Shown: positions 26,218 to 37,068, counted from the stretch's first letter. The stretch: DNA of 64,000 nucleotides from Streptomyces phaeolivaceus (GCF_009184865.1 NZ_CP045096.1:6262001-6326000), one strand, 5' to 3'. Program-made: numbers and translations. The notes: generated from the letters alone by a model not told the origin.

Positions 26218-26647
26218 GTCAGGAGCAACCGTGCGAAGAAGCCCGGAGTTACGCTGGGTATCGGCTCGGATGCGAGGTGTATCGGGAAAGGGGGCGTTCG
26301 GCGATGTGCGGCGACGCAAGGATGTTCGCCCTTAGCGGAGGGAACCGGTGCATCCGGCATGGAGTGTCAGTGCCTACGGGTAAGACATCCCTAGTGGGAG
26401 GGGGCGACACGCAGAAAAGGCCGTCTCGCGTTCGCCATCGGCGTACTGATGGTGGGGGTAACTGCCTGGCCTGCGGGAACATCGTCTCGCACCATCGGGT
26501 TGGAGCAGATGTCGGCGTTCGGGGTCAGGAGGCCAAGGACGGTGTCGGCAGTTGGAATGAGCGGTCCCCGCTTGCGGGACTAAGCTGCGGAAGGACAGCG
26601 AGGGGAGCGTCCCCTCACTGCCTGACCGCTCTGAGGAGCGATTAACG
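26218..26647. other. clpC upstream region, 430 bp
   Basis: No gene is supportable here. It carries the clpC promoter region with a ClgR-like operator at 26430-26446 and a GC hairpin CCCCGC/GCGGG near 26566-26580 shortly before the ribosome binding site AGGAG (26634-26638). Divergent transcription of the SCO3374-type gene must also start here. Confidence 0.5.
26430..26446 (+). promoter_or_regulatory. ClgR-like operator upstream of clpC
   Basis: GTTCGCCATCGGCGTAC matches the CGC-N5-GCG core known for ClgR, the activator of clp and lon genes in actinobacteria, with T before CGC and T after GCG. ClgR is an XRE-family regulator itself degraded by ClpP. The site is about 200 bp upstream of the clpC ATG, leaving room for a promoter and leader. 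Recognised by eye only. Confidence 0.55.
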
Positions 26648-29173
<2,526 letters not shown>

Positions 29174-29203
29174 CCACCGCGCTCGACCTGAGCACACGAA
29201 GGG

Positions 29204-29244
29204 GCTGCCCCGGGACTTCGGTCCCGGGGCAGCTCTCTTTTTTC
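29204..29244 (+). terminator. clpC rho-independent terminator
   Basis: A 13-bp perfect stem GCTGCCCCGGGAC/GTCCCGGGGCAGC closed by a stable TTCG tetraloop (29204-29233), then TCTCTTTTTTC. It is 31 bp after the clpC stop. Confidence 0.95.
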
Positions 29245-29628
29245 TGTGTGTTCCGAGTGACGCGGGCCTCGTTGTCGGCGTCACATGCGGAGTTCTTCTT
29301 TACAGGGGGCCGGTGACGTGCCGCACAGGTCATTTGTCCGGTACTAGGTGGAATAGTGGGTGAGGGGTGGCGGGCAAAACGGACTTTTAGGGCTTGGGTT
29401 GGGGGATTCGGGGGGTGGTGTGCAGGTGGGGGAAGGTTTGGGGGTGAGTGTCAAGGAAGGGATGTGTTTCGGATGAGATACGAGGTTTCTTCGTAGGTCA
29501 CACATTTGAGGCGATTCGGGGCCGGGGGGTACCAAGGGTTGTCCCATTCGGCGGCAGCTGATGTGCGCCGGGTGGGATTCGTGTCCGTCGAGGCACAGTC
29601 CTTGTCTCCGTTCCCCGTGAGGTTCTCC
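29245..29628. other. M23 peptidase upstream region and leader
   Basis: About 380 bp without a gene I can support, G-rich on the plus strand in the middle (29395-29450) and less GC-rich than average. A long leader is likely. CACAT near 29500 can pair with ATGTG near 29561, but I could not fit it to a known riboswitch. The start codon of the peptidase is preceded by TGAGG at 29618-29622. Confidence 0.4.
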
Positions 29629-30246
29629 ATGTCGCAGCGTGTTCGCACTCCCCGCACCCGTATGTCCCAGCTCCGTGTCCGGGCCGCCCTGATGGCCGCC
29701 GGGGTGGGGGTCTCGGGTGTGCTGGGAGCCGGGGTCGCGGCCGCCGCCGGTGGTCCTCAGGCCGTGAGCGCCGATACCGCCACCTCCGTCCAGACCGTCG
29801 CCGCCAAGAAGAAGGCCAAGAAGGCCACCTCCTGGGTCAGCCCGGTGAAGGGCTACAAGCTGAGCGCCAGCTTCGCGCAGGCCGGCAACATGTGGTCCGC
29901 CAAGCACAGCGGGCAGGACTTCGCCGTCAAGAGCGGTACGGCCGTCGTCGCCGCGCACGGCGGCACCGTCGTGAAGGCCGGCGGCAACGGCGCTGGTGAC
30001 GGTCCCGCGTACGGCAACGCGGTCGTCATCAAGCACGGCAACGGCACCTTCTCGCAGTACGCCCACCTCTCGAAGGTGAACGTGAAGGCCGGGCAGGTCG
30101 TGAAGACCGGGCAGCGCATAGCCTTCTCCGGCAACACCGGTAACTCCAGCGGGCCGCACCTGCACTTCGAGATCCGTACGACCGCCAACTACGGCTCCGC
30201 CGTCGACCCGGTCGCCTTCCTGCGGACCAAGGGCATCACGGTCTGA
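29629..30246 (+). CDS. secreted M23-family peptidase (LytM-like)
   Basis: A 205-residue exported endopeptidase of the peptidoglycan-cleaving LytM type. A signal peptide covers about residues 1-41 (Arg-rich start, hydrophobic AALMAAGVGVSGVLGAGVAAAA). A short Lys-rich linker (KKKAKKATSWVSPV) precedes the M23 domain. Zinc ligands are in HSGQDFAV (His and Asp), and HLHFEI near the C-terminus; YGNAVVIKHGNGTFSQYAHLS is the usual middle. Peptidases like this act on wall cross-links in growth and germination. A longer reading from GTG 29581 would spoil the signal peptide, so ATG 29629 is preferred. Confidence 0.92.
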   Translation: MSQRVRTPRTRMSQLRVRAALMAAGVGVSGVLGAGVAAAAGGPQAVSADTATSVQTVAAKKKAKKATSWVSPVKGYKLSASFAQAGNMWSAKHSGQDFAVKSGTAVVAAHGGTVVKAGGNGAGDGPAYGNAVVIKHGNGTFSQYAHLSKVNVKAGQVVKTGQRIAFSGNTGNSSGPHLHFEIRTTANYGSAVDPVAFLRTKGITV

Positions 30247-30262
30247 GTCGGACCCTGCGAGG

Positions 30263-30451
30263 TCAGCACGGGCCGTAGTCCTGGCCCGTGCCGCACATCG
30301 GGGTGTCGGCGTAGTAGTCGTTGAGGACGATCATCAAGATGATCATCAGTACCCCGACCGCCGCGGTGCCGGCGAGGGCGACGACATGGCGTCTGCGGAG
30401 GAACGCGGCGCGTTCCTCGTCGGTCATCCGGGCGTAGTCGTCGGCGTTCAT
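30263..30451 (-). CDS. small membrane protein
   Basis: A 62-residue protein with an N-terminal charged segment (MNADDYARMTDEERAAFLRRR), one membrane helix (VVALAGTAAVGVLMIILMIVL) and a short C-terminal tail with two cysteines (PMCGTGQDYGPC) that would face outside. Coding is supported by the amphipathic-then-hydrophobic pattern and a GGAGG-like site just upstream of the ATG (complement of GCCTCC). Function unknown. It is convergent with the M23 peptidase gene. Confidence 0.7.
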   Translation of the reverse strand: MNADDYARMTDEERAAFLRRRHVVALAGTAAVGVLMIILMIVLNDYYADTPMCGTGQDYGPC

Positions 30452-30526
30452 CCGGTCCGGGCCTCCTCGTGCGCGTGCTCGGGAGGTCCCCGAAAGCTTT
30501 GAGGTTTTACCCGGATACGACAGCTT

Positions 30527-31129
30527 TCAAGAGCTCTGGGCGCCTGTGTGTGCCTGGGTCACCAGGTCGATCGCGACCTCCAGGACGGCCAAGCGCTTCT
30601 CCTCGGGGTCGCCTTCGACGTCCCTGAGGACGAACATCCCGGCGTGCATGGTGAACAGCGCGCTCATGCAGCGGACCTGGTCGGTCAGGGCGGCCTCCGG
30701 CTCCTTGATCGTGTCGATCATGCGGATCATGCGGTCCTTGAAGGTCTCGCCGACGCTCAGCTCGCGGACCGTCGCCTGGTTCTCCTGCATGAAGCGGAAG
30801 AGGGGGGCCACGTCCGCCAGGGCCACGCTGTAGCGACGCAGGATCTCCCGCTTGGTGTCGAGTGTGCGGGGCTGGGCGCCGGCCCATTCGATCAGCTCGT
30901 CGATCGGGCGCTGCAGGTCCTGGAAGAGCCCGATGAGGATGTCTTCCTTGGTCTTGAAGTGGTAGTAGAGCGCCGCCTTCGTCACTTCCAGGCGTTCGGC
31001 GATCTCCCGCAGTGAGGTCTTCTCGTATCCCTGTTCGGCGAAGAGTTCGAGGGCGACGTCCTGGATGCGCTGACGGGTGTCGCCGCGGCGCCGCCGCTTC
31101 GGCGTCGTGCCCTCTGTCGTGCCGCTCAT
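30527..31129 (-). CDS. TetR-family regulator of the adjacent MFS pump
   Basis: A 200-residue TetR repressor. The helix-turn-helix is RQRIQDVALELFAEQGYEKTSLREIAERLEVTKAALYYHFKTKEDIL. The ligand domain (about 65-200) is helical, with TMHAGMFVLRD. ATG 31129 is preceded by AGGAG. It is divergent from an EmrB/QacA-type efflux gene, and a 10-bp inverted repeat lies in the 167-bp space between them. The usual model is repression of both genes, lifted by a pump substrate. The inducer is unknown. Confidence 0.92.
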   Translation of the reverse strand: MSGTTEGTTPKRRRRGDTRQRIQDVALELFAEQGYEKTSLREIAERLEVTKAALYYHFKTKEDILIGLFQDLQRPIDELIEWAGAQPRTLDTKREILRRYSVALADVAPLFRFMQENQATVRELSVGETFKDRMIRMIDTIKEPEAALTDQVRCMSALFTMHAGMFVLRDVEGDPEEKRLAVLEVAIDLVTQAHTGAQSS

Positions 31130-31196
31130 CCTCGTACTCCTCGCCGTCACGGATGGCCCGGGTCGGTCAAGGCTCGGCCAAGCCCGTTGAACCTAC

Positions 31197-31250
31197 TTGA
31201 CGCCCGGCTAGTTAGGGACCTAGCTTCCCTGAGTGTAGACAACTAGCCGG
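31197..31250 (+). promoter_or_regulatory. TetR/MFS intergenic promoter and operator
   Basis: TTGACG (31197-31202) and TAGCTT (31221-31226), 18 bp apart, make a plausible promoter for the MFS gene. CCGGCTAGTT (31204-31213) and its exact complement AACTAGCCGG (31241-31250) flank the -10 region and are good candidates for the TetR operator half sites. A third related CTAG lies at 31220-31223. Confidence 0.6.
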
Positions 31251-31296
31251 TCGGCAAGTAAGTGCACGGAAGCTCCGGGGGGAGTGGAGGGCCGCG

Positions 31297-32925
31297 ATGG
31301 ATGCGGAGAACAAGAACGAAGTGAGCGAAGTGGGCGAAGCGGGAGCGGTGAGTGGTGGGGCCGAGACGGACGGGCCGAAGCCGCGCAGTGTGCGGGTGGT
31401 GCTGCTCGCGCTCATGATCGCCATGCTGCTGGCGATGCTCGACAACATGATCATCGGTACCGCGATGCCGACGATCGTGGGCGAGCTGGGCGGGCTCGAA
31501 CACCTGTCGTGGGTCGTCACCGCGTACACCCTCGCGACCGCCGCCTCCACTCCGATCTGGGGCAAGCTCGGCGACCTCTACGGCCGCAAGCGGGTCTTCA
31601 TGACCTCGATCGTGATCTTCCTGATCGGGTCGGCGCTGAGCGGGATGGCCCAGGACATGGGCCAGCTCATCGGGTTCCGCGCGGTGCAGGGGCTCGGCGC
31701 CGGCGGGCTGATGGTCGGCGTCATGGCGATCATCGGCGACCTGATACCGCCGCGCGAGCGCGGCAAGTACCAGGGGCTGATGGCCGGTGTGATGGCCCTC
31801 GCGATGATCGCCGGGCCGCTGGTGGGCGGATCCATCACCGACCACTGGGGCTGGCGCTGGTCCTTCTACATCAACCTGCCGCTCGGGGTCGTGGCGCTGC
31901 TCGCAGTCAGTGCCGTACTGCATCTGCCGAAGCCGTCGCGGGACGGGCGGTCGGCGCGGGACATCGACTATCTGGGCGCGGCGCTCCTCACCGTCGGCAT
32001 CACGGCGATCGTGCTGGTCACGACGTGGGGCGGGACCGAGTACGCCTGGGGGTCGGCCGTCGTCATGGAGCTGATCGCGCTCGGGGTGGCCTCGCTGGTC
32101 GGATTCCTGTTCGTGCAGAAGCGGGTGGCGGAGCCGGTGATCCCGCTGCACATCTTCCGCAGCCGGAACTTCACGCTGATGTCCGTGATCGGGTTCTTCA
32201 CCGGGTTCGTGATGTTCGGCGCGGTGCTGTTCCTGCCGCTGTACCAGCAGTCCGTGCAGGGCGCGTCCGCGACCAACTCCGGGCTGTTGCTGCTGCCGAT
32301 GCTGGGGGCGATGCTCGCGGTGTCGATGGTGGCCGGGCGGGTGACCACGGGGAGCGGCCGTTACAAGGCCTTCCCGATCGTCGGCAGTGTCCTGATGATC
32401 GTGGGGCTGTTCCTGCTGGCGCAGATGGACACCGGGACGAGCCGGGTGACGTCCGGGGTGTTCATGGCGGTGCTGGGTGCCGGTATGGGGTGTCTGATGC
32501 AGATCACCATGCTGGTGGCGCAGAACAGCGTCGAGATGAAGGACATGGGGGTCGCGTCGTCCACGACCACGCTGGCGCGGACGCTGGGGTCGTCGTTCGG
32601 GGTCGCGATCATGGGGGCGCTGTTCAACAGCCGCGTCCAGGATGTGATGGCCGAGCGGGCCGGGGCGTTGGGCTCCGCCGTGACCGAGCGGTCGGCGCAG
32701 CTGGACGCGGCGAGTCTGGCGAAGTTGCCTGCGGCGGCTCGGGAGGCGTATCAGTACGCGGTGGCTTCCGGGACGCACTCGGCGTTCTTGTTGGGGGCGG
32801 TTGTTTCCGTGGTGGCGTTGGTGGCTGCGGTGTTTGTGAAGGAGGTGCCGTTGCGGGGGGCCGGGGGGTCTTCTGTGGGGGATGCCTCCGGTAAGGCGTC
32901 GGCGGAGGAGATGGTGCGTGCGTGA
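31297..32925 (+). CDS. MFS multidrug efflux transporter, DHA2 (EmrB/QacA) family, 14 TM
   Basis: A 542-residue proton-driven exporter with about 14 hydrophobic helices. Motif A (GKLGDLYGRKRVF, about residue 90), motif B (FRAVQGLGAGGLMV) and motif C of antiporters (GVMALAMIAGPLVGG with WRWSFYINLP after it) place it in the EmrB/QacA group. Asp in LLAMLDNMIIGTAMPTI (TM1) is typical. The acidic N-terminal 35 residues are cytoplasmic. It is divergent from its likely TetR repressor. The substrate cannot be told. Confidence 0.95.
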   Translation: MDAENKNEVSEVGEAGAVSGGAETDGPKPRSVRVVLLALMIAMLLAMLDNMIIGTAMPTIVGELGGLEHLSWVVTAYTLATAASTPIWGKLGDLYGRKRVFMTSIVIFLIGSALSGMAQDMGQLIGFRAVQGLGAGGLMVGVMAIIGDLIPPRERGKYQGLMAGVMALAMIAGPLVGGSITDHWGWRWSFYINLPLGVVALLAVSAVLHLPKPSRDGRSARDIDYLGAALLTVGITAIVLVTTWGGTEYAWGSAVVMELIALGVASLVGFLFVQKRVAEPVIPLHIFRSRNFTLMSVIGFFTGFVMFGAVLFLPLYQQSVQGASATNSGLLLLPMLGAMLAVSMVAGRVTTGSGRYKAFPIVGSVLMIVGLFLLAQMDTGTSRVTSGVFMAVLGAGMGCLMQITMLVAQNSVEMKDMGVASSTTTLARTLGSSFGVAIMGALFNSRVQDVMAERAGALGSAVTERSAQLDAASLAKLPAAAREAYQYAVASGTHSAFLLGAVVSVVALVAAVFVKEVPLRGAGGSSVGDASGKASAEEMVRA

Positions 32926-32950
32926 GGGGGTGGGGGTGTCGGGGTGTCGG

Positions 32951-33187
32951 CGGGTGCGGGTCCGGTGGGGCTTCTCGCGCAGTTCCCCGCGCCCCTGAAA
33001 AGCACGGGCTGCGCCCCGCGCTTCTCAGGCCCGCAGCCCCGTCGGCCCCAGGCCTGCGGCCCCGCCGTCTTTCAGGCCCGCAGGGCTCGGTCTTTCAGGC
33101 CTGCGGGGCTCGGTCTTTCAGGGGCACGGGGCCTGGTCTTTCAGGGGCACGGGGAACTGCGCGAGAAGTCCCACGCACCCGCAGCCG
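32951..33187. repeat. palindromic repeat, family A copy 2
   Basis: The left arm GGGTGCGGGTCCGGTGGGG CTTCTCGCGCAGTTCCCCGCG.. (32953 on) and the right arm ending CGGGGAACTGCGCGAGAAG.CCCACGCACCCGCAGCC (to 33187) are inverted copies. Between them are tandem CTCGGTCTTTCAGG-type units (about 33060-33150). It lies between the convergent MFS and cseC genes, where a hairpin would stop both transcripts. Confidence 0.85.
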
Positions 33188-33210
33188 AACAACCGGCCCC
33201 CCGGCTACCC

Positions 33211-34704
33211 TCACGCCTCGTTGGTCAGCGGCAGCATCGGGTAGCTGCCCGTGTTCGTGGGGGCGTGTTCCGGGAGCCAGAGGACGGCCACCGCGCCCTC
33301 GGCGGGGACGTCGTCCGGCGAGCCTGGCGGGCGGACGTTGCGGAACGTGAGGCGGGCGCCCAGGACACGCGCCTGCCCGGCGGCGATGGTGAGCCCGAGG
33401 CCGTGCCCCTGGCCGGCCCGGTCGGACGCGCCCGTCCGGAAGCGGCGGGGCCCGTCCGCGAGCAGATCCTCCGGGAACCCGGGACCATGGTCGCGGACCC
33501 GGATCACCCGGCCCTCGACGGACACCTCGATCGGCGGTCTGCCGTGCTTCGCCGCGTTGGCCAGCAGGTTCAGCAGGACGCGTTCGAGGCGGCGGGGGTC
33601 CGTGGTGACCGCCGACTCGTGCACGATCTGCACGCGCGCGTCCGCGTCCTTCGCCGCCACCCGCCGGGCCACGAACTCGCCCAGCATGATGTCCTGCAAC
33701 TCGGCCCGCTCGGACGCCCCGTCGAGCCGGGCCACCTCCAGGACGTCCTCGACGAGCGTGCGCATCGCCTGGGCCCGGTCGCGGACCAGTTCGGAGGGGC
33801 GGCCCGGCGGCAGCAGCTCCGCCGCCGTCAGCAGGCCCGTCACCGGGGTGCGCAGCTCGTGCGCGATGTCCGCCGTCACCCGGCGCTCCGCCTCGATGCG
33901 CTGCCGCAGGGTGTCGGCCATGGCGTCCACGGCCCGCGCCAGTTCGGCCGTCTCGTCGTGGACGACACCGCCGATCGCGTCCTGCACCCGTACGTCGGAC
34001 TCGCCCTTGGCCACTTCGTGCGCGGCAGCCGCCGCCTTGCGCAGCCGGCGGGACATCTGGCCGCCGATGAGCACCCCGAGGGCCGAGCCGCCGAAGACCA
34101 CCGCGATCGAGCCGATCAGCAGGGCCTGGTCGAGGTCCCGCATCACCGCGGAGCTGTGGTCGGTGAAGTCGGTGTGCAGGGACAGGACGCGCTTGTCCTT
34201 CAGCGGGACCGCCGCCCAGATGTCGGGCACCCCGTTCTCGCCCTCGGACACATAGGTGGCCCTGCGGCCCTCCCTGACCTTGGTCAGCAGGTCGCTCGGG
34301 ATCTCGGGGTCGTCGATCTTCACCCCGAAGGCGCCGGACTTCAGGGGGCGGCCCGACTCGTACATGCGCTGGGCGACCTGGATGCGCTCGTCGGCGAGGT
34401 CGCGCGAGTTGTCGAGCATCGACACACGGGCCGCGTTGTGCACGACCAGGCTCAGTGCGAGCGCCACCAGCGCGCCGACCAGGGCGATCGCCGCGCTCAA
34501 CTGCCAGCGCAGACCGGTACGGATGCCCGAGGCGGGCCCCGCGCCGGACCGCCGGCCGGCGGCGGTTCCCGTGCCGTCGGCCGTACCTGGGCCGGTGCCG
34601 GTGGTCGTACCGGTGCCGGTGGCCGCACCGAGGCCCGTGGCGCCCGCGGCGCCCGGACGCTCCGGCTCCCGCCGCCCCCGTATCCCCCTCATGCTCATGT
34701 TCAT
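33211..34704 (-). CDS. cseC: envelope-stress sensor histidine kinase CseC
   Basis: A 497-residue sensor kinase, the last gene of the sigE-cseA-cseB-cseC set. TM1 lies at about residues 70-90 and TM2 at about 190-210, with an extracellular sensor loop of about 100 residues between. A HAMP linker follows, then HisKA ERRVTADIAHELRTPVTGLL (His near residue 283) and HATPase with NLLANAAKHG, RVRDHGPGFP and GHGLGLTI. CseC is known to respond to cell-wall damage such as that by vancomycin. The N-terminal cytoplasmic tail carries a Gly/Thr repeat (ATGTGTTTGTGPGTADGTG) that looks like a variable spacer. The start may be any of three nearby ATGs. Confidence 0.94.
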   Translation of the reverse strand: MNMSMRGIRGRREPERPGAAGATGLGAATGTGTTTGTGPGTADGTGTAAGRRSGAGPASGIRTGLRWQLSAAIALVGALVALALSLVVHNAARVSMLDNSRDLADERIQVAQRMYESGRPLKSGAFGVKIDDPEIPSDLLTKVREGRRATYVSEGENGVPDIWAAVPLKDKRVLSLHTDFTDHSSAVMRDLDQALLIGSIAVVFGGSALGVLIGGQMSRRLRKAAAAAHEVAKGESDVRVQDAIGGVVHDETAELARAVDAMADTLRQRIEAERRVTADIAHELRTPVTGLLTAAELLPPGRPSELVRDRAQAMRTLVEDVLEVARLDGASERAELQDIMLGEFVARRVAAKDADARVQIVHESAVTTDPRRLERVLLNLLANAAKHGRPPIEVSVEGRVIRVRDHGPGFPEDLLADGPRRFRTGASDRAGQGHGLGLTIAAGQARVLGARLTFRNVRPPGSPDDVPAEGAVAVLWLPEHAPTNTGSYPMLPLTNEA

Positions 34705-34721
34705 GTCGTCGCCCCGCCCGC

Positions 34722-35435
34722 TCAGGCCTTGAGCTTGTAGCCGAAGCCGCGGACCGTCTCGATCCGGTCCTGGCCGATCTTCGCGCGCAGCCGCTGGACA
34801 TGGACGTCCACGACCCGGGTGTCGCCGCCCCAGCCGTAGTCCCAGACGCGTTCGAGCAGCTTGTCGCGGGAGAGGACCGTACCGGGCGCGGAGGAGAACT
34901 CCAGCAGCAGCCGCATCTCGGTCGGCGTCAGCGCCACCGGCTCCCCGGACTTCCGTACCTCCATGCCCACGGTGTCGATCACCAGTTCGCCGAACTCGCC
35001 GAAGGTGAGCACCCCGCCGGTGCTCGCGGCCCCGGCCTCCTCGGCCTTGGTGTCGCCGCTCGCGTGTCCGAAGCGGCGCAGCACCGCGCGGATCCGGGCG
35101 ACCAGGACGGCACCGTCGAACGGCTTGGTCACGTAGTCGTCGGCGCCCGCCTCCAGGCCCAGCACCACGTCGATGGAGTCGGCGCGCGCGGAGAGCATGA
35201 TCACGGGGACGGTCGACTCGTCACGGATACGGCGGCACAGGGAGACCCCGTCCAGGCCCGGAACCATGACGTCGAGGAGCGCGATGTCGGGCCGGTCCGC
35301 GCGGAACGCCTCCAGCCCCGAGAGTCCGTCGGGCATCGCCGTGACCGCGAAACCGTCCCGCTCCAGGGCGAGTTGGGTGGCCTCGCGGATGACGTCGTCG
35401 TCCTCGACGAACAGGACATGGGTCTGCTCTGCCAT
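34722..35435 (-). CDS. cseB: envelope-stress response regulator CseB
   Basis: A 237-residue OmpR-family regulator, activator of the sigE promoter in S. coelicolor. Receiver: FVEDDDVIREATQ, phospho-Asp in ALLDVMVPGLDG (about residue 55), Thr/Ser switch in IMLSARAD, Lys in DYVTKPFDG. The winged-helix DNA-binding domain ends in RLRAKIGQDRIETVRGFGYKL. ATG 35435 (MAEQTHVLFVEDDD) is the clear start. It lies 17 bp upstream of cseC and 70 bp after cseA, all one operon behind sigE. Confidence 0.96.
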   Translation of the reverse strand: MAEQTHVLFVEDDDVIREATQLALERDGFAVTAMPDGLSGLEAFRADRPDIALLDVMVPGLDGVSLCRRIRDESTVPVIMLSARADSIDVVLGLEAGADDYVTKPFDGAVLVARIRAVLRRFGHASGDTKAEEAGAASTGGVLTFGEFGELVIDTVGMEVRKSGEPVALTPTEMRLLLEFSSAPGTVLSRDKLLERVWDYGWGGDTRVVDVHVQRLRAKIGQDRIETVRGFGYKLKA

Positions 35436-35505
35436 CCGGTGATCTCGCTCGCTCTCGGTCGGGTGGGCCGGTACGGGGCCGGTACGGGGGTGGTGCGCGT
35501 GGGCG

Positions 35506-36189
35506 TCAGCTCTGCTCGGGCGTCGCCGACTCCGCGCCGCCCGCGGCCGTGCTGTACTCGGTACGGGTGCTGGACCGCTGGACGAAGGCGTCCTTGATCC
35601 AGCGGTAGGTGGTGACTTCCTCGCTGGACGGATACGAGGACGGGTCGCCATTCTCGTACAGCTGCCGGGTGACCAGGAGGTCGCCCCGGTCGATCTCCGC
35701 GTAGACCGGCGGCTGTTCGGACAGGAACACGCTCCGGTAGCCGCCCTTCTCCGCGCGGTACACGTACGAGGCCACACCGACGGCGTCCGCGCAGGTCATC
35801 ACATTGACCACGAGGTCGTCGGACGAACCACCGGTCAGATCCCCGTACGTCACGTCCACCGGGTACTCGTCGGCCACACACGGCTTGAGGTCGCTCTTGA
35901 CCGTCTTGCTGACCTCCGGGTCCGCGCGGACCATCCGGACGATGTCGTCGACGCTAGGGTGATCGCCGTCACGGGCGCCGTCGGCCGACGCGGAGGCGGA
36001 CGGCGAGGCCGCGCCCGCCGCCAGGGAGTCGCTGTCGGCCGGCCCCTCGTCGCGGGCGCCGGTACCGCCGGTGCCGCAGGCGGAGACGGAAAGACCGAGG
36101 GCGGCGAGCACGGCCACCGCCGTGATCACCGCCTTCGTGACCTGCCCGGCCCCTGGGCCCGGACCGGCCGCTGTGCTCAGGCCGCGCAA
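35506..36189 (-). CDS. cseA: lipoprotein CseA, negative modulator of the SigE response
   Basis: A 227-residue lipoprotein. A hydrophobic signal (AVITAVAVLAALGLSVSAC, about residues 20-38) ends in the lipobox LSVSAC, so Cys 38 would be lipidated outside the membrane. A Ser/Ala-rich linker precedes a globular domain beginning DIVRMVRADPEVSKTVKSDLKPC. CseA is known to reduce sigE activation, perhaps by acting on the CseC sensor loop. The start is a TTG at 36189 inside the sigE 3' end (13-nt overlap), so translation is probably coupled to sigE. No better ATG or GTG exists upstream of the signal sequence. Confidence 0.92.
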   Translation of the reverse strand: MRGLSTAAGPGPGAGQVTKAVITAVAVLAALGLSVSACGTGGTGARDEGPADSDSLAAGAASPSASASADGARDGDHPSVDDIVRMVRADPEVSKTVKSDLKPCVADEYPVDVTYGDLTGGSSDDLVVNVMTCADAVGVASYVYRAEKGGYRSVFLSEQPPVYAEIDRGDLLVTRQLYENGDPSSYPSSEEVTTYRWIKDAFVQRSSTRTEYSTAAGGAESATPEQS

Positions 36190-36728
36190 CGCTCCTGCTC
36201 CTCGCTCGCTTCGAGCGCACGGGCGGCGCGCTCATCGATGTCCCGTGACTCCAGCTCCTCACGGAGCCGGGCCAGCGCGCGGTGCAGCGTGCTCTTGACC
36301 GTGCCGGCCGACATGCCGAGGGCGGCGGCCGTCTCCTCCGTGGACATCTGCTCCCAGTGTCGCAGCACCACGACACTGCGCTGCTTGGGAGCCAGCACCT
36401 TCATGATGTCCATCAGGAGGGCGCGGTCCGCGTGCTGCTCGGTGGAGTCGTCGACGCAGGCGTCCGGCAGCTGCTCGGTCGGGACCTCCTCCAGCTTCCG
36501 GGCCCGCCACCACTCCGTACGCGTGTTGATCATGACCCGGCGCAGATAGGCGTCCGCGAGCCGCTTGTCCGCGATGCCGTCCCAGCGGCCGTACGTCCGG
36601 GCCAGCGCCGTCTGCAGCAGATCCTGGGCGTCCACCGGATCCGGGACGAGCCGGCGGGCGCTGCGCAGCAGCGCGTCCTGCCGGGTACGGACGTACTCCT
36701 CGAATTCGAGCACCTCGCCGTGCGCCAT
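36177..36728 (-). CDS. sigE: ECF RNA polymerase sigma factor SigE
   Basis: A 183-residue SigE of the SigE-Cse system. Region 2 starts FEEYVRTRQDALLRSARRLVPDPVDAQDLLQTALARTYGRWDGIADKRLADAYLRRVMINTRTEWWR. Region 4 is LAPKQRSVVVLRHWEQMSTEETAAALGMSAGTVKSTLHRALARLREEL. No anti-sigma gene is next to it, as expected: SigE is controlled by transcription through CseB. ATG 36728 is chosen, with GGAGG 9 nt upstream; a TTG two codons earlier is less likely. SigE targets include envelope and wall-teichoic-acid genes in S. coelicolor. Confidence 0.96.
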   Translation of the reverse strand: MAHGEVLEFEEYVRTRQDALLRSARRLVPDPVDAQDLLQTALARTYGRWDGIADKRLADAYLRRVMINTRTEWWRARKLEEVPTEQLPDACVDDSTEQHADRALLMDIMKVLAPKQRSVVVLRHWEQMSTEETAAALGMSAGTVKSTLHRALARLREELESRDIDERAARALEASEEQERCAA

Positions 36729-37068
36729 GATCAACCGCCTCCGTTCCCCGTTTCCGGCGCCCGCGCTCCCCGCGCGCTCCGCCGGTTGTCCGCCGCTTCG
36801 TATCGCTTCATGTCGCTCGTCCCGCCGGATCCGCTGGTTCGTTTCGCGGGTTCCTGCGGTACGTCCATGAAGTTACGGAGGGGTTGTCACGGGGACGTCC
36901 GAGGCAGCCTGCGGAGAACGCTCGGCTGTCCGTCGGTTGTGTAACGGAAGTAGGGACGGGGTAAAGCAGGCCCTGCTTTGGGGTGGGTATGAGGCGATTT
37001 ACCCCGCCGGGTGGCACGGGGACTTGTGTTGCGGTGATGGCTCGGCGATGAGGGGGCCGTGATTGCCG
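36729..37068. promoter_or_regulatory. sigE upstream region with a 17-bp palindrome
   Basis: This 340-bp gap between mutY and sigE must contain the sigE promoter (CseB-dependent in S. coelicolor). AAAGCAGG-C-CCTGCTTT at 36963-36979 is a perfect palindrome about 235 bp before the sigE ATG, with the run GGGGT on each side. It could be the mutY terminator stem or an operator. I cannot point to a certain -35/-10 pair. Confidence 0.45.

Noticed and set aside
29460..29628. c-di-AMP (ydaO) riboswitch before the M23 peptidase
   Set aside because: I looked for the conserved GGGGAACC, GGGTGAAT and CAGCTAACCTCG-like blocks and did not find them in order.
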